NCBI GenBank assembly: GCA_963797335.1
Contig: CAWCOU010000008.1
Coordinates: 248,001 to 312,000 of the forward strand
DNA from: CAWCOU01 sp963797335
GTDB lineage: Bacteria; Pseudomonadota; Gammaproteobacteria; JAURND01
Direction: 5' to 3'
DNA length: 64,000 bases
Part shown: positions 25,113 to 35,179 of the stretch, one piece after another
Numbering within the stretch: the stretch's first letter is position 1
How the letters are laid out: each line of letters begins with the position of its first letter
Made by a program: the position numbers and the translations under genes
Notes under the pieces: generated by a model
What the model was told of the DNA's origin: nothing
The model's input: the letters and a program-made list of their open reading frames with translations, nothing else
Database searches by the model: none

Positions 25113-26809
25113 ATTATTGCTTACGCATTTTTATGCTGCTCTCTTGTTTGTTTTACGAACAAACCTCGTTTGGCGTTTACCCGCCGCCGGTAATGGCACA
25201 TAACGGTATGGTCGTCAGCGCTCACCCGCTTGCGTCAGCGGCAGGAATCGCCATTTTAAAACAAGGAGGCAACGCCGTGGATGCCGCGGTCGCCGTTGGC
25301 TATGCGTTGGCCGTGGTGTTTCCCAATGCCGGGAATCTAGGCGGTGGCGGTTTTATGACCTTGCATTTGGCAGATGGTATAAATCTTTTTTTGAATTTTC
25401 GCGAGAAAGCACCCTTAGCCGCCAATAGGAACATGTATTTGGATGCTAAAGGACAAGTCATTCCCGGCCGCAGCACTCAAGGTTATAGCGCAGTGGCCGT
25501 GCCAGGTACCGTCTTAGGTTTAAACACGGCCTTAGCAAAATACGGCAAGCTTTCTTTACGTCAAGTAATGGCACCAGCGATTCAATTAGCCGAACAAGGT
25601 TTTGTGTTAAGCGCGGATGATGCCAAGACTTTAAATTCAGCAACTAGTGATTTTCAAAAGCAAGCCAATATTGCCGCGATCTTTTTAAAGAATAACCAAC
25701 CCTATCAGGCTGGTGATCGCTTAGTGCAAACGCAGTTAGCCACCAGTTTAAAAGCCATTGCTAAGGAGGGTAGCGCTGTTTTTTATAAAGGCTGGATTGG
25801 CAAAGCGATTGTCAAAGCATCACAAGCGAATGGTGGGCTACTCACGGACCAAGATTTTCGACAATACACTGTCCAAGAATTAACGCCTATACAGTGTGAA
25901 TACCATGGTTACACGCTGATTTCTGCACCACCACCCAGTTCTGGCGGTGTCACCTTGTGTGAAATGCTAAATATATTGGCCCCGTATCCATTGAACCACG
26001 AGGGTTTTCATTCCGCGCAAAGTCTACATTATTTAGTGGAGGCCATGCGCTTTGCCTATTATGATCGTAACAATGCCTTGGGTGATCCTGATTTTGTTCA
26101 TAACCCGGTGACTAAGTTACTTTCGCCTGCCTATGCCCAACACATTCGCAGCCTTATTCAACCCTCTCGTGCCACACCAAACCATGTGCTAAATGGAACT
26201 CCGGTTAAAGAAGGTACACAGACGACTCATTACTCCATCATCGACAAAGACGGCAATGCCGTCAGCGTTACTTATACATTAAATAGTCGTTTTGGTGCGC
26301 GAGTGATCGCGGGCAATACCGGATTTTTTCTCAACAATGAGATGGATGATTTTACCAGTAAGATCGGCGTACCTAATCAATTTGGTTTAGTACAAGGAAT
26401 TAATAATGCCATCCAACCCGGGAAGCGACCATTAAGCTCCATGACACCCACCATTGTCTTGAAAGGCCAACAACCTTTTCTAGTGTTAGGTGCGCCAGGC
26501 GGAGCCACCATCACCACCGCCGTTTTGCAGACCATCATTAATGTCATCGATTATGGTTTAGATATTAAAACAGCGGTGGATTTACCGCGAATTCATTTTC
26601 AATGGTTGCCAAATGAAATTCAGGAAGAACCTTTGGCGGTGTCCCCAGATACGCGGGAAAAATTAGTGCAGATGGGATATCGATTGACTCCTGCTCCTTA
26701 TCCATTAGCATATGTAGAAGCGATTTTAATCGATCCAGCCACTCGTCTATTATACGGGGCCAGCGATGACCGGTTACCTTCGGGTTTAGCGATGGGTTCA
26801 ACCCCGTGA
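25109..26809 (+). CDS. ggt: Gamma-glutamyltransferase
   Basis: A periplasmic Ntn-hydrolase that cleaves glutathione. 566 residues, with a signal peptide at about 1-22. The precursor should self-cleave before Thr372 in TQTTHYS to give large and small subunits. Conserved: GNAVDAAVAVGYALAVVFPNAGNLGGGGFM, NFREKAP (glutamate-binding Arg), PPPSSGGV, DGNAVSVTYTLNSRFGARV, the PLSSMTP loop and LGAPGG. It overlaps ubiA by 4 bp, which is unusual company and probably fortuitous. Confidence 0.95.
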   Translation: MNYCLRIFMLLSCLFYEQTSFGVYPPPVMAHNGMVVSAHPLASAAGIAILKQGGNAVDAAVAVGYALAVVFPNAGNLGGGGFMTLHLADGINLFLNFREKAPLAANRNMYLDAKGQVIPGRSTQGYSAVAVPGTVLGLNTALAKYGKLSLRQVMAPAIQLAEQGFVLSADDAKTLNSATSDFQKQANIAAIFLKNNQPYQAGDRLVQTQLATSLKAIAKEGSAVFYKGWIGKAIVKASQANGGLLTDQDFRQYTVQELTPIQCEYHGYTLISAPPPSSGGVTLCEMLNILAPYPLNHEGFHSAQSLHYLVEAMRFAYYDRNNALGDPDFVHNPVTKLLSPAYAQHIRSLIQPSRATPNHVLNGTPVKEGTQTTHYSIIDKDGNAVSVTYTLNSRFGARVIAGNTGFFLNNEMDDFTSKIGVPNQFGLVQGINNAIQPGKRPLSSMTPTIVLKGQQPFLVLGAPGGATITTAVLQTIINVIDYGLDIKTAVDLPRIHFQWLPNEIQEEPLAVSPDTREKLVQMGYRLTPAPYPLAYVEAILIDPATRLLYGASDDRLPSGLAMGSTP

Positions 26810-26856
26810 GCGCAGCGGCTCTCAGTCACAGCGCATAAAAACAATTTTGGATATTT

Positions 26857-27783
26857 ATGTCACCGACAAAAACTACCTCTCACGACATCACGACCTTCCA
26901 AGGTTTAATCTTCGCCTTGCAAGATTATTGGGCACAACAAGGATGCGTACTGCTGCAACCCCTCGATACTGAAGTAGGTGCAGGTACGTTTCATCCCATG
27001 ACATTTATGCGTGCCATCGGCCCCGAACCTTGGCGAGTGGCTTATGTGCAACCTTGTCGACGGCCCACTGACGGTCGTTACGGTGATAATCCCAACCGAG
27101 CACAACATTATTATCAATTCCAAGTCATGCTGAAACCATCGCCCGACGATATTCAAGAACTTTACCTGGGTTCTCTTCGCGCCCTCGGAGTTGACCCGTT
27201 AACAGATGACATCCGTTTCGTGGAAGACAATTGGGAAGCACCCACGTTAGGAGCGTGGGGATTAGGGTGGGAGGTCTGGCAAAACGGCATGGAAGTCACC
27301 CAATTTACCTACTTTCAACAAGTCGGCGGTTTAGAATGCCAACCGGTCGCCGGTGAACTGACTTATGGCTTAGAGCGCATTGCCATGTATTTACAGGGCG
27401 TTGCCAGCATGTATGATTTGGTTTGGGTGCGTGGACCGCAAGGGGTAGTGACTTACGGTGATGTTTTTCGGCAAAACGAAGTGGAAATGTCCACCTATAA
27501 TTTTGAACAAGCCAATGTGCCGGCATTGACGGCCCAATTCAATTTTTGCGAACAGGAATGCCAACGCCTACTCGCCGTTGACTTACCCTTACCTGCTTAT
27601 GAATATGTCTTGCGCGCCTCCCATGCATTTAATTTATTAGATGCCCGCCACGCGGTCGCGGTCACCGAACGACAAGGTTATATTTTACGCATACGTAAAT
27701 TGGCACAAGCCGTCGCACAATCGTATTATCAATCCCGAGAAAAATTAGGATTCCCGTTATTACGGACAGAGGTGAGCTCATGA
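26857..27783 (+). CDS. glyQ: Glycyl-tRNA synthetase alpha subunit
   Basis: 308 residues, the class II catalytic subunit. Seen: FQGLIFALQDYWAQQGCVLLQPLD, EVGAGTFHPMTFMRAIGPEPW, AYVQPCRRPTDGRYGDNPNR, and GLEWEVW-type GLGWEVWQNGMEVTQFTYFQQ. It overlaps glyS by the ATGA. Confidence 0.98.
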   Translation: MSPTKTTSHDITTFQGLIFALQDYWAQQGCVLLQPLDTEVGAGTFHPMTFMRAIGPEPWRVAYVQPCRRPTDGRYGDNPNRAQHYYQFQVMLKPSPDDIQELYLGSLRALGVDPLTDDIRFVEDNWEAPTLGAWGLGWEVWQNGMEVTQFTYFQQVGGLECQPVAGELTYGLERIAMYLQGVASMYDLVWVRGPQGVVTYGDVFRQNEVEMSTYNFEQANVPALTAQFNFCEQECQRLLAVDLPLPAYEYVLRASHAFNLLDARHAVAVTERQGYILRIRKLAQAVAQSYYQSREKLGFPLLRTEVSS

Positions 27784-29882
27784 GCGGACATGATTTATTA
27801 CTGGAAATTGGCACCGAAGAACTTCCTTCCAGACAACTCAACTCCTTGTCTGAACAATTAACCACGCAGGTGCAGGCTCAGCTGAAAAAAGCGAATATCG
27901 CCCACGGCCAAACACATAGCTATGCGACTCCGCGCCGGCTTGCCGTCGTTATCCACGATGTCGCATTAACGCAACAAAGTCAGCAGATTGAAAAAAGAGG
28001 GCCCGCTCTCAAGGCCGCATTTGATGCCGAAGGTCACCCGACCTTAGCTTGTCTGGGTTTTGCCAACGCGTGTAACACCACCGTCGACCAATTAATTATC
28101 GAAGAAACGGAAAAAGGCGGCTGGCTGTTTTTTCGGCAAGACCAATCTGGTAAACCCACCGATACCTTGCTACCCACCCTGATCAAACAAGCGATACAGC
28201 AGCTTGCCATACCCAAGCCCATGCGTTGGGGTGACCATAGCACGGCCTTCATTCGACCGGTACATTGGGTGGTATTGCTCTGGGGTAAAGAATTGATACC
28301 TACCGAAATACTCGGGCAAGCCACCATTCATCACACTTACGGCCATCGTTTCCTGCATCCGCAAAAAATCCGTATCCCACAAGCACGGGATTACGCTGAA
28401 CTTTTAAAAGAGCAGGGCCAGGTGATTGCCGATTTTGCGCAACGGCGGCAACTCATCGCCACCCAGCTTCAACAAGCCGTTGCCGGTCATGGCCAAATTT
28501 TAGAGGATGAAGCCTTACTGGACGAAGTGACCGGCTTGGTGGAATGGCCGGTGGCACTGTTAGGTGAGTTCGCGGCGTCTTTTTTAGAACTGCCAGCCGA
28601 AGCGGTGAGCACTACCTTAAAACATCACCAAAAATGTTTTTCTGTGGTCGATAAAAAAGGCCAGCTGCTGCCTTATTTTGTGACCATCAGTAATATCAAA
28701 AGCAAGAATCCGGCACGAGTTATCGCTGGCAATGAACGAGTGGTTCAAGCCCGGCTGTCGGATGCGCAATTCTTTTATCACAGCGATTTGAAGCATCGTT
28801 TGGAAGCGTTGCTGCCTGCTTTGCAACAAGTTGTTTTCCATCAAAAATTGGGTACTCTGTTCGAGAAATCACAGCGAGTGGCGACTCTGGCCGCTTATTT
28901 AGCAGCGGAAATGCACGCCGATATTGCCATCTGTCAACGCGCCGGCCTACTCGCCAAAACCGATTTGATGACATCGATGGTGGGAGAATTTCCAGAGCTA
29001 CAAGGCATTATGGGGTATTACTACGCACTACGTGATAATGAAGGTAAAGAAGTCGCGCAAGCCATCCGTGAACATTATCAGCCGCGTTTTTCAGGGGATG
29101 AATTACCCACGACACTGGCCGGTTGTTTGGTGGCCATCGCCGACAAAATGGATACGCTCACCGGTTTGTTTGCCATTAAACAACCACCTACCGGCGAAAA
29201 AGATCCGTTTGGTCTGCGCAGAGCGGGATTGGGAATATTGCGTATCTGTATCGACAAACAACTACCTATCGATCTTTGGCAGTTAATAACCAAGGCCGCA
29301 GCGGGTTATCCGCTGGCCGCCAAAAATCAGGCCGTTATTCACGATGTTTTTCATTTTTTAATTGAGCGCTTACGAGTCTGGTATGCCGATCGCGGTGTGG
29401 ATGCGGATGTATTTGCCGCTGTATTCGCCCGATCACCCACGCAATTGCTGGATTTTCACCATCGCATTTTGGCCATACAGCAATTCCAAACATTACCGGT
29501 GGCTCGCACGTTGGCGGCGGCGCAAAAAAGAGTGGCCAATATCTTGAAAAATGTTCCTGTCGAACAGCACCACCCGGTAAACCCAACGCTATTAACCGAT
29601 CCCGCTGAACAAGCCTTATTAAGTGCTATGGAACGACAAGCTAGCTTGGCGGAGCCGTTGTATCAGCAAGGCAAATATACTGAAGTCCTTACCGTTTTGG
29701 CTTCTTTGCAAACACCCATCGATCACTTTTTTGATAAGGTCATGGTCATGGTCGAAGAGAAATCCGTACGTAACAATCGATTAGCCCTATTGTACGCGTT
29801 GCAACAATTATTCTTACAGGTCGCTGACCTGTCACTGCTTTCGCCAGTTTTAATGGACAATGGCGAAGTGGTTCACTCTTGA
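27780..29882 (+). CDS. glyS: Glycyl-tRNA synthetase beta subunit
   Basis: 700 residues, the tRNA-recognising partner of GlyQ. Seen: LLLEIGTEELPSRQL at the N-terminus, ATPRRLAVVI, MRWGDHSTAFIRPVHWVVLL, the HD-like region LAKTDLMTSMVGEFPELQG, KDPFGLRRAGLGILRI, and the C-terminal anticodon-binding part FFDKVMVM. Complete and coupled to glyQ. Confidence 0.98.
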   Translation: MSGHDLLLEIGTEELPSRQLNSLSEQLTTQVQAQLKKANIAHGQTHSYATPRRLAVVIHDVALTQQSQQIEKRGPALKAAFDAEGHPTLACLGFANACNTTVDQLIIEETEKGGWLFFRQDQSGKPTDTLLPTLIKQAIQQLAIPKPMRWGDHSTAFIRPVHWVVLLWGKELIPTEILGQATIHHTYGHRFLHPQKIRIPQARDYAELLKEQGQVIADFAQRRQLIATQLQQAVAGHGQILEDEALLDEVTGLVEWPVALLGEFAASFLELPAEAVSTTLKHHQKCFSVVDKKGQLLPYFVTISNIKSKNPARVIAGNERVVQARLSDAQFFYHSDLKHRLEALLPALQQVVFHQKLGTLFEKSQRVATLAAYLAAEMHADIAICQRAGLLAKTDLMTSMVGEFPELQGIMGYYYALRDNEGKEVAQAIREHYQPRFSGDELPTTLAGCLVAIADKMDTLTGLFAIKQPPTGEKDPFGLRRAGLGILRICIDKQLPIDLWQLITKAAAGYPLAAKNQAVIHDVFHFLIERLRVWYADRGVDADVFAAVFARSPTQLLDFHHRILAIQQFQTLPVARTLAAAQKRVANILKNVPVEQHHPVNPTLLTDPAEQALLSAMERQASLAEPLYQQGKYTEVLTVLASLQTPIDHFFDKVMVMVEEKSVRNNRLALLYALQQLFLQVADLSLLSPVLMDNGEVVHS

Positions 29883-31012
29883 GTCATCTCAGCGTGACCA
29901 CTCAACGATCGGAACAACAACGCCATTGGCTGGCACTGAGCCGAACCACTGGCGTAGGTCCTGTCAAATTTTTTCAACTCTGGAAACACTTCCCAGAGCT
30001 TGGTGAGCTGTTCACCACACCTGCCGCTCAACTCAAAACGCGCGGCTTACCCGATGTATTGATAGCGGGACTGCAAACCCTCAATTGGGCCGCGGTCGAT
30101 CAAGATCTTCTCTGGCTAGAAAAACCCAATCATCACCTCATCACCTGGCAAGACCCGCTTTATCCGCCATTACTAAAACAAATCGCCGCTGCTCCACCCC
30201 TGTTGTTTGTGGAGGGCAACCCGCAACTATTGACCCAACTACAATTGTCCATCGTCGGCAGCAGAAACCCTACCCCTAACGGTCGAGACACTGCCAGGCA
30301 ATTTGCTGCTCATCTCAGCATGGCCGGCCTAACCATCACCAGCGGTCTCGCTTTAGGGATTGATGCGATCAGTCACCAAGCTGCCCTAGACAGCCAAAGC
30401 AAAACCATAGCCGTCTTAGGCTGCGGCGTCGATAAAATCTACCCAGTCACCAATCGAAAACTGGCAGAAAAAATCACCGAGAATGGCGCCATAGTCTCCG
30501 AATTCCCCTTAGGCACTGCTGCTGCCGCAGAGCATTTCCCCCGTCGCAACCGAGTCGTCAGCGGTCTATCCTTAGGAGTACTCGTGGTTGAAGCCACCCT
30601 GCGCAGCGGTTCCCTCATTACCGCACGATTAGCCGGTGAACAAGGCCGAGAAGTCTTCGCCATCCCCGGCTCCATCCATAGCCCCTTATCCCGAGGCTGC
30701 CACCACTTGATCCAACAGGGTGCTAAACTCGTTGAAAAAGCCCAAGATATCCTCGAAGAACTAGGCCCCCTAACCTCCGCCGCTAACCGGCTGACAACCC
30801 CCTCCCCCACGCCACTCAACAAAAATATTCTTGCCGCCCATCACCAGCAACTGCTAGAGTGTGTCGGTTTTGAGCCAACAACTCTGGATCAACTGGCGGC
30901 AAGGAGCGGTTTACCTCTCTCCGACCTCACCTCCACGGTATTGATTTTAGAACTAAAGGGATATATATCTACAGTACCAGGCGGCTACATGCGCTGCGCC
31001 CTACAAGAATAA
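29879..31012 (+). CDS. dprA: DNA processing protein DprA (Smf)
   Basis: It loads RecA on incoming single-stranded DNA in natural transformation. 377 residues from a TTG at 29879 that overlaps the glyS stop. The extended Rossmann fold carries LSIVGSRNPTPNGRDTAR, ITSGLALGIDAISHQAAL, AVLGCGVDKIYPVTNR, GAIVSEFPLG, and the FPRRNRVVSGLS segment. A C-terminal winged helix (LDQLAARSGLPLSDLTSTVL) follows. It heads dprA-smg-topA, a conserved order. Confidence 0.96.
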   Translation: MSHLSVTTQRSEQQRHWLALSRTTGVGPVKFFQLWKHFPELGELFTTPAAQLKTRGLPDVLIAGLQTLNWAAVDQDLLWLEKPNHHLITWQDPLYPPLLKQIAAAPPLLFVEGNPQLLTQLQLSIVGSRNPTPNGRDTARQFAAHLSMAGLTITSGLALGIDAISHQAALDSQSKTIAVLGCGVDKIYPVTNRKLAEKITENGAIVSEFPLGTAAAAEHFPRRNRVVSGLSLGVLVVEATLRSGSLITARLAGEQGREVFAIPGSIHSPLSRGCHHLIQQGAKLVEKAQDILEELGPLTSAANRLTTPSPTPLNKNILAAHHQQLLECVGFEPTTLDQLAARSGLPLSDLTSTVLILELKGYISTVPGGYMRCALQE

Positions 31013-31045
31013 TGATCTGGGTATTAGTGAGTGGCTCTAAGTAAG

Positions 31046-31158
31046 GTTACTGGGCGGCAGGAGTGTCAAAGCAGACCATTTGCTTCATGGATGAAGCGGT
31101 GAGCGTACAAGGACGTATTCACAGCGTGTCCGCTTTGACACTCCTGCCGCGCAGTAAC
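31046..31158. repeat. Long stem-loop with 27-bp arms between dprA and smg
   Basis: Arms 31046-31072 (starting GTTACTGGGCGGCAGGAG) and 31132-31158 are complementary with a single mismatch. The loop is 59 nt. No open frame is inside. It may be a dispersed repeat or miniature mobile element, and would fold in RNA read through from dprA. Confidence 0.75.
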
Positions 31159-31206
31159 CGATCACTGGCACTAAAGAGCTAAATTTAACGAGGACCTAAA
31201 CCAACA

Positions 31207-31674
31207 ATGAATGACGTATTTGAAGTTTTAATTCATTTCTTTACCCAAATGGAAAATGGTTTTTTCTCCACACAACAACAAGATCAATTTCTCTCCGATT
31301 TAACACAGCTCGGCATCGCACTGGACAAACTACAAGGGGCATTAGATGCTCCACAAACAATGGCGTCCATCAACCCTCTGGATAACGACCATTTACAGTC
31401 ATCCACTGGCATCCGTGTTTACACAGAAGCAGAATGTTTCCGCCTCCATAAAAAATGCCGCGGCTTTTTATTATCCTTAGAACAACAAGGAATACTCACC
31501 CCGTTTTTACGGGAAATAGTGATTGCTCAACTATTGAAACTACCTCACGAAATTATTACCCCCCAACAGATCAAATGGGTAACACTCAGTGTCTTGTTCA
31601 GCCAAACCAAACAAGTCTCCACCATTAATATGGAACGGCTTTTATTACATGAAACCCCTGAACAAAAACATTAA
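31207..31674 (+). CDS. smg: Smg/DUF494-family protein
   Basis: 155 residues. The family N-terminus MNDVFEVLIHFFTQ and the C-terminal QIKWVTLSVLFSQ are clear. It sits between dprA and topA as in most gammaproteobacteria. Its function is not established; a link with DNA processing is only positional. Confidence 0.9.
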   Translation: MNDVFEVLIHFFTQMENGFFSTQQQDQFLSDLTQLGIALDKLQGALDAPQTMASINPLDNDHLQSSTGIRVYTEAECFRLHKKCRGFLLSLEQQGILTPFLREIVIAQLLKLPHEIITPQQIKWVTLSVLFSQTKQVSTINMERLLLHETPEQKH

Positions 31675-31713
31675 TGCCAACCGATTTTCCACGCGTTCAT
31701 GCGAGACTTTGTC

Positions 31714-34014
31714 ATGACTAAAAATCTGGTCGTCGTCGAATCCCCTGCGAAAGCGAAAACCATAAAAAAATACTTAGGCAAGGACTTTGAAGTATTAGCT
31801 TCTTACGGTCATGTTCGTGATCTGATTCCCAAAGAAGGGGCTGTAGATCCCGAACATGATTTTGCCATGAAATACGATTTAATCGAGAAAAATGAGAAAC
31901 ACGTCGCCGCTATCGCCAGCGCTTTGAAAAATGCCAACGCACTATACCTAGCAACCGACCCTGATCGCGAGGGTGAGGCCATTTCCTGGCATATTTTGCA
32001 ATTAATGAAAGAACGAAAAATTCTGGCGAAAAAACCGGCGTATCGTATTGTCTTTCATGAAATCACCCAAACCGCGATTCAACATGCTGTCGATCATCCC
32101 CGCGATATTGCGATGGATTTAGTGAATGCCCAGCAAGCGCGACGTGCTCTAGATTATTTAGTTGGGTTTAATTTATCGCCCTTATTATGGCGAAAAATAC
32201 GACCCGGATTATCGGCTGGACGTGTGCAAAGCCCGGCGCTGCGATTAATCAGTGAACGTGAAATAGAAATTGAACAATTTCAAACTCGTGAATATTGGAC
32301 TCTGGAAGCTGAAGCGGCAAAAGACAAACAACCTTTTCCAGCAAAATTAGTCGAATACGCGGGGGAAAAATTAGAACAATTTTCCATTACCACCGAAGCC
32401 GTCGCCAAAGAGATGGAAGCGAAATTATTGTCGCTCGCCAAAGATGGTTTACTGGTTACCAAGGTTGAGAAGAAACAACGCAAGCGAAATCCGGCGCCGC
32501 CGTTTATCACTTCCACTTTACAACAAGAAGCGGCACGTAAATCGGGATTTACAACCGATCGCACCATGCGCATCGCCCAGCAATTATACGAAGGCATTTC
32601 TTTAGGTAAAGAAGGCTCGGTGGGTTTAATCACGTATATGCGTACAGATTCTGTTAATTTGGCACAAGAATCCATGCAAGCCATTCGTGAATTTATCGCC
32701 GACCGTTACGGTAAAGAATTAGTGCCAGATTCGCCACGCACGTATCAAACTAAGGCAAAAAATGCCCAGGAAGCGCACGAGGCGATTCGACCTACCGATA
32801 TAAACCGCACACCCGAATCGATTAAAGAATTTCTGAGTATCGAGCAATTTAAATTGTACGATCTTATTTGGAAGCGGGCAGTAGCTTGCCAAATGATTCC
32901 CGCGACTATTAATACGGTGGCCGTGGATTTGAGCTGTGGCGAAGGCAATCGTTTTCGTGCCAATGGTTCGGTTATTGCCCAACCGGGATTCATGACGGTT
33001 TATCAAGAAGGGGTGGATGATCCTAAAAAAAATGAAGATGTCGGTGATACGGTGCTACCGCCGCTCCAGGAAGGGGAGATAGTCGAATTATTAAGGCTGA
33101 GCAGTATTCAACATTTTACCGAACCACCGCCTCGTTATACCGAAGCGAGCTTGGTGAAAGCGCTGGAAGAATACGGAATCGGCCGGCCTTCTACTTATGC
33201 CAGCATCATTTACACATTAAAGCATCGTGAGTACGTGACTCTGGATCAAAAACGATTTAAACCGACGGATGTTGGTCGAATCGTCAATCGTTTCTTGACG
33301 CAGTATTTCACGCAATACGTCGATTATGATTTTACGGCAAAATTGGAAGATCAATTGGATGCGATTTCTCGTGGGGAGGAAGCGTTCCTGCCGATGTTGG
33401 CGCATTTCTGGAGCCCGTTTGTGCATCAAGTAGAAGAAATTCAAGAAACCGTGAAACGCAGTGATGTGACTCAAGAAGCCATTGAAGAAAACTGCCCGAA
33501 ATGCGGCAAACCTTTGTCGATACGGTTGGGGCGCCGCGGTCGTTTTATCGGCTGCACGGGTTATCCGGATTGCGATTATACTCGTAATTTGGATGGGGAA
33601 GAGCAAGCACCTACTGAGCCAGAAGTTGTCGAAGGCCGTAGCTGTCCTTTATGCAATTCACCTTTGGTTATTAAGGTGGGGCGTTACGGTAAGTTTATTG
33701 GTTGCAGTAGCTATCCCGATTGTAAACATATGGAACCTTTGGAAAAACCAGCAGACACGGGCATTACTTGCCCTCAATGCCATCAAGGTACGTTGCTGAA
33801 ACGTAAATCCCGTTTTGGGAAGATTTTTTACTCTTGCTCCACTTACCCCAGCTGTAATTACGCGGTCTGGAATGAGCCGTTGTCCGAGTCATGCCCCAAG
33901 TGCCATTGGCCTATTTTGACGAAGAAAATCACTAAGCGCTGGGGCACTGAAAAAGTTTGTCCGCAGAAAGAATGTGGGTTTAAAGAGAAAATGGCGGATG
34001 ATGATCCTTCGTGA
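31714..34014 (+). CDS. topA: DNA topoisomerase I
   Basis: It relaxes negative supercoils. 766 residues from the ATG at 31714 (MTKNLVVVESPAKAKTIKKY). The TOPRIM domain (DPDREGEAISWH), the active-site tyrosine in GLITYMRTDSV, and YGIGRPSTYASI are present. The C-terminus has zinc-ribbon repeats of the CPKC/CPLC/CPQC type, each followed by a Cys pair near GCTGYPDC, GCSSYPDC and SCSTYPSC, plus a fourth CPKC near the end. Full length. Confidence 0.98.
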   Translation: MTKNLVVVESPAKAKTIKKYLGKDFEVLASYGHVRDLIPKEGAVDPEHDFAMKYDLIEKNEKHVAAIASALKNANALYLATDPDREGEAISWHILQLMKERKILAKKPAYRIVFHEITQTAIQHAVDHPRDIAMDLVNAQQARRALDYLVGFNLSPLLWRKIRPGLSAGRVQSPALRLISEREIEIEQFQTREYWTLEAEAAKDKQPFPAKLVEYAGEKLEQFSITTEAVAKEMEAKLLSLAKDGLLVTKVEKKQRKRNPAPPFITSTLQQEAARKSGFTTDRTMRIAQQLYEGISLGKEGSVGLITYMRTDSVNLAQESMQAIREFIADRYGKELVPDSPRTYQTKAKNAQEAHEAIRPTDINRTPESIKEFLSIEQFKLYDLIWKRAVACQMIPATINTVAVDLSCGEGNRFRANGSVIAQPGFMTVYQEGVDDPKKNEDVGDTVLPPLQEGEIVELLRLSSIQHFTEPPPRYTEASLVKALEEYGIGRPSTYASIIYTLKHREYVTLDQKRFKPTDVGRIVNRFLTQYFTQYVDYDFTAKLEDQLDAISRGEEAFLPMLAHFWSPFVHQVEEIQETVKRSDVTQEAIEENCPKCGKPLSIRLGRRGRFIGCTGYPDCDYTRNLDGEEQAPTEPEVVEGRSCPLCNSPLVIKVGRYGKFIGCSSYPDCKHMEPLEKPADTGITCPQCHQGTLLKRKSRFGKIFYSCSTYPSCNYAVWNEPLSESCPKCHWPILTKKITKRWGTEKVCPQKECGFKEKMADDDPS

Positions 34015-34040
34015 TGCATTGGCGTATTGTAATCGTTCCG

Positions 34041-34190
34041 TATCATATCAACTAAATTTTGTTTTAAGGGTTAAGGAGAATCCGGGGTCCTGTCGCTGCG
34101 GTACTCATTTTTTGCTACGCAAAAAATAAGGCTCCCCTCCGCGCCACCCCTCCTGTCAGTTAGGTAGAACAAAATTTAATTGACATGATA
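34041..34190. mobile_element. 150-bp element with 23-bp terminal inverted repeats (MITE-like)
   Basis: The left end TATCATATCAACTAAATTTTG (34041-34063) and the right end 34168-34190 are complementary with about two mismatches. The core at 34083-34156 (cctgtcgctgcgg, then cgcgccacccctcctg) reappears in reverse complement at 45421-45495 over the nuclease gene's 3' end. It has no coding capacity. Whether it moves by a transposase in trans is unknown. Confidence 0.6.
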
Positions 34191-34286
34191 CTCGTGCTAG
34201 ACTAGATTTTGGATTATAAAAAAAGTAATGGTGTGGAAGGATATACCTACAACTTTCCATCACTTAAATCTATAAGGGATATTTTT

Positions 34287-34658
34287 ATGAAATTTTATAA
34301 ATGCGCACTGTTTTTCTCTCTGCCCCTTTTCTTTACCTTAACTGCACAAGCTCATTTTGAAGGGAAATACTACTGCAAGGGGTATGATCCTTTTTTTAAA
34401 GTAAACTATCAGGGTCCAATGGCAATAATCAAAACGGGTGAGACTTATAAAATTACAGCGGACTTTGGTGAGGATAAATATACTGGAACGGGAATACTAG
34501 ATAAAAATAATAGTTTAGCAGCTTCTTTCATAAATCCTAAAAGCCTGCAGGATTCTGGCATTGAAATTTACAGAGTAAATGCTAAGGGAAATCTAGATGC
34601 CGTCTGGACTAGCGAAGGAAAAGAGCAGTTAGCCAAAGAGACTTGTTTAAAGCAATAG
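34287..34658 (+). CDS. Secreted hypothetical protein, copy A of a duplicated pair
   Basis: 123 residues from the ATG at 34287 (AAGGGA upstream). A signal peptide ends near TLTAQA, and the mature part starts HFEGKYYCKGYDPFFK. It has one Cys near each end, which may form a disulfide. The beta-rich mature part has KITADFGEDKYTGTGILDKN. It is about 93 percent identical to the protein at 36854-37225. Similarity extends about 70 bp past the stop, so a block was duplicated. Family unknown. Confidence 0.8.
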   Translation: MKFYKCALFFSLPLFFTLTAQAHFEGKYYCKGYDPFFKVNYQGPMAIIKTGETYKITADFGEDKYTGTGILDKNNSLAASFINPKSLQDSGIEIYRVNAKGNLDAVWTSEGKEQLAKETCLKQ

Positions 34659-34910
34659 GTATTTCCCGCAAACTAACTCCGTGAATCCCTACCCTAGTGA
34701 ACGCTTTTCGTAACTTTAACCCATGCCCATATAACCTAGCGTATGCCAATCTTTTATGCAGTGATCATTGGGATGAAGCATAATCAACGGTTCATCATGA
34801 TCTACCGACTCAAAGTTAATCCTCAAGTTATCATTAATTATACGTGGCATTTTGATCCAGTCAGCATTGCTGATTCGATTGAATATTCATAATCTGTATG
34901 TTACAGAAAC

Positions 34911-35030
34911 TTAGCAGTTAGTAGAAAATCCACCATCCACCACTACAATTTCATCAACAGGGTACTTGCGGTGATAACCACATACCGCACAGAACTCATC
35001 CAAAATTCTCTGTTTACCGTTTGGTTCGCA
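34911..35030 (-). pseudogene. Transposase relic
   Basis: A 40-codon frame without a start reads GKQRILDEFCAVCGYHRKYP and ends NC before a TAA. The ILDEFxxxxGYHRK pattern matches the N-terminal region of transposases of the ISNCY/integrase-catalytic-like group. Only this fragment remains in the 34659-35283 gap; I see no other gene there. Confidence 0.5.
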
Positions 35031-35179
35031 TGTTAACCTGGACAGAATTAACGGTCGATATTCTTTTTTTATCTATAATTCAAAGAGTTACCAAATTAAA
35101 TTTGGGTGAGATTAATGTAAGCAACGATGTTTATTTCCTACCCATTTCGGTAAGAATTAATGTGATGGAATTCAAGCTG

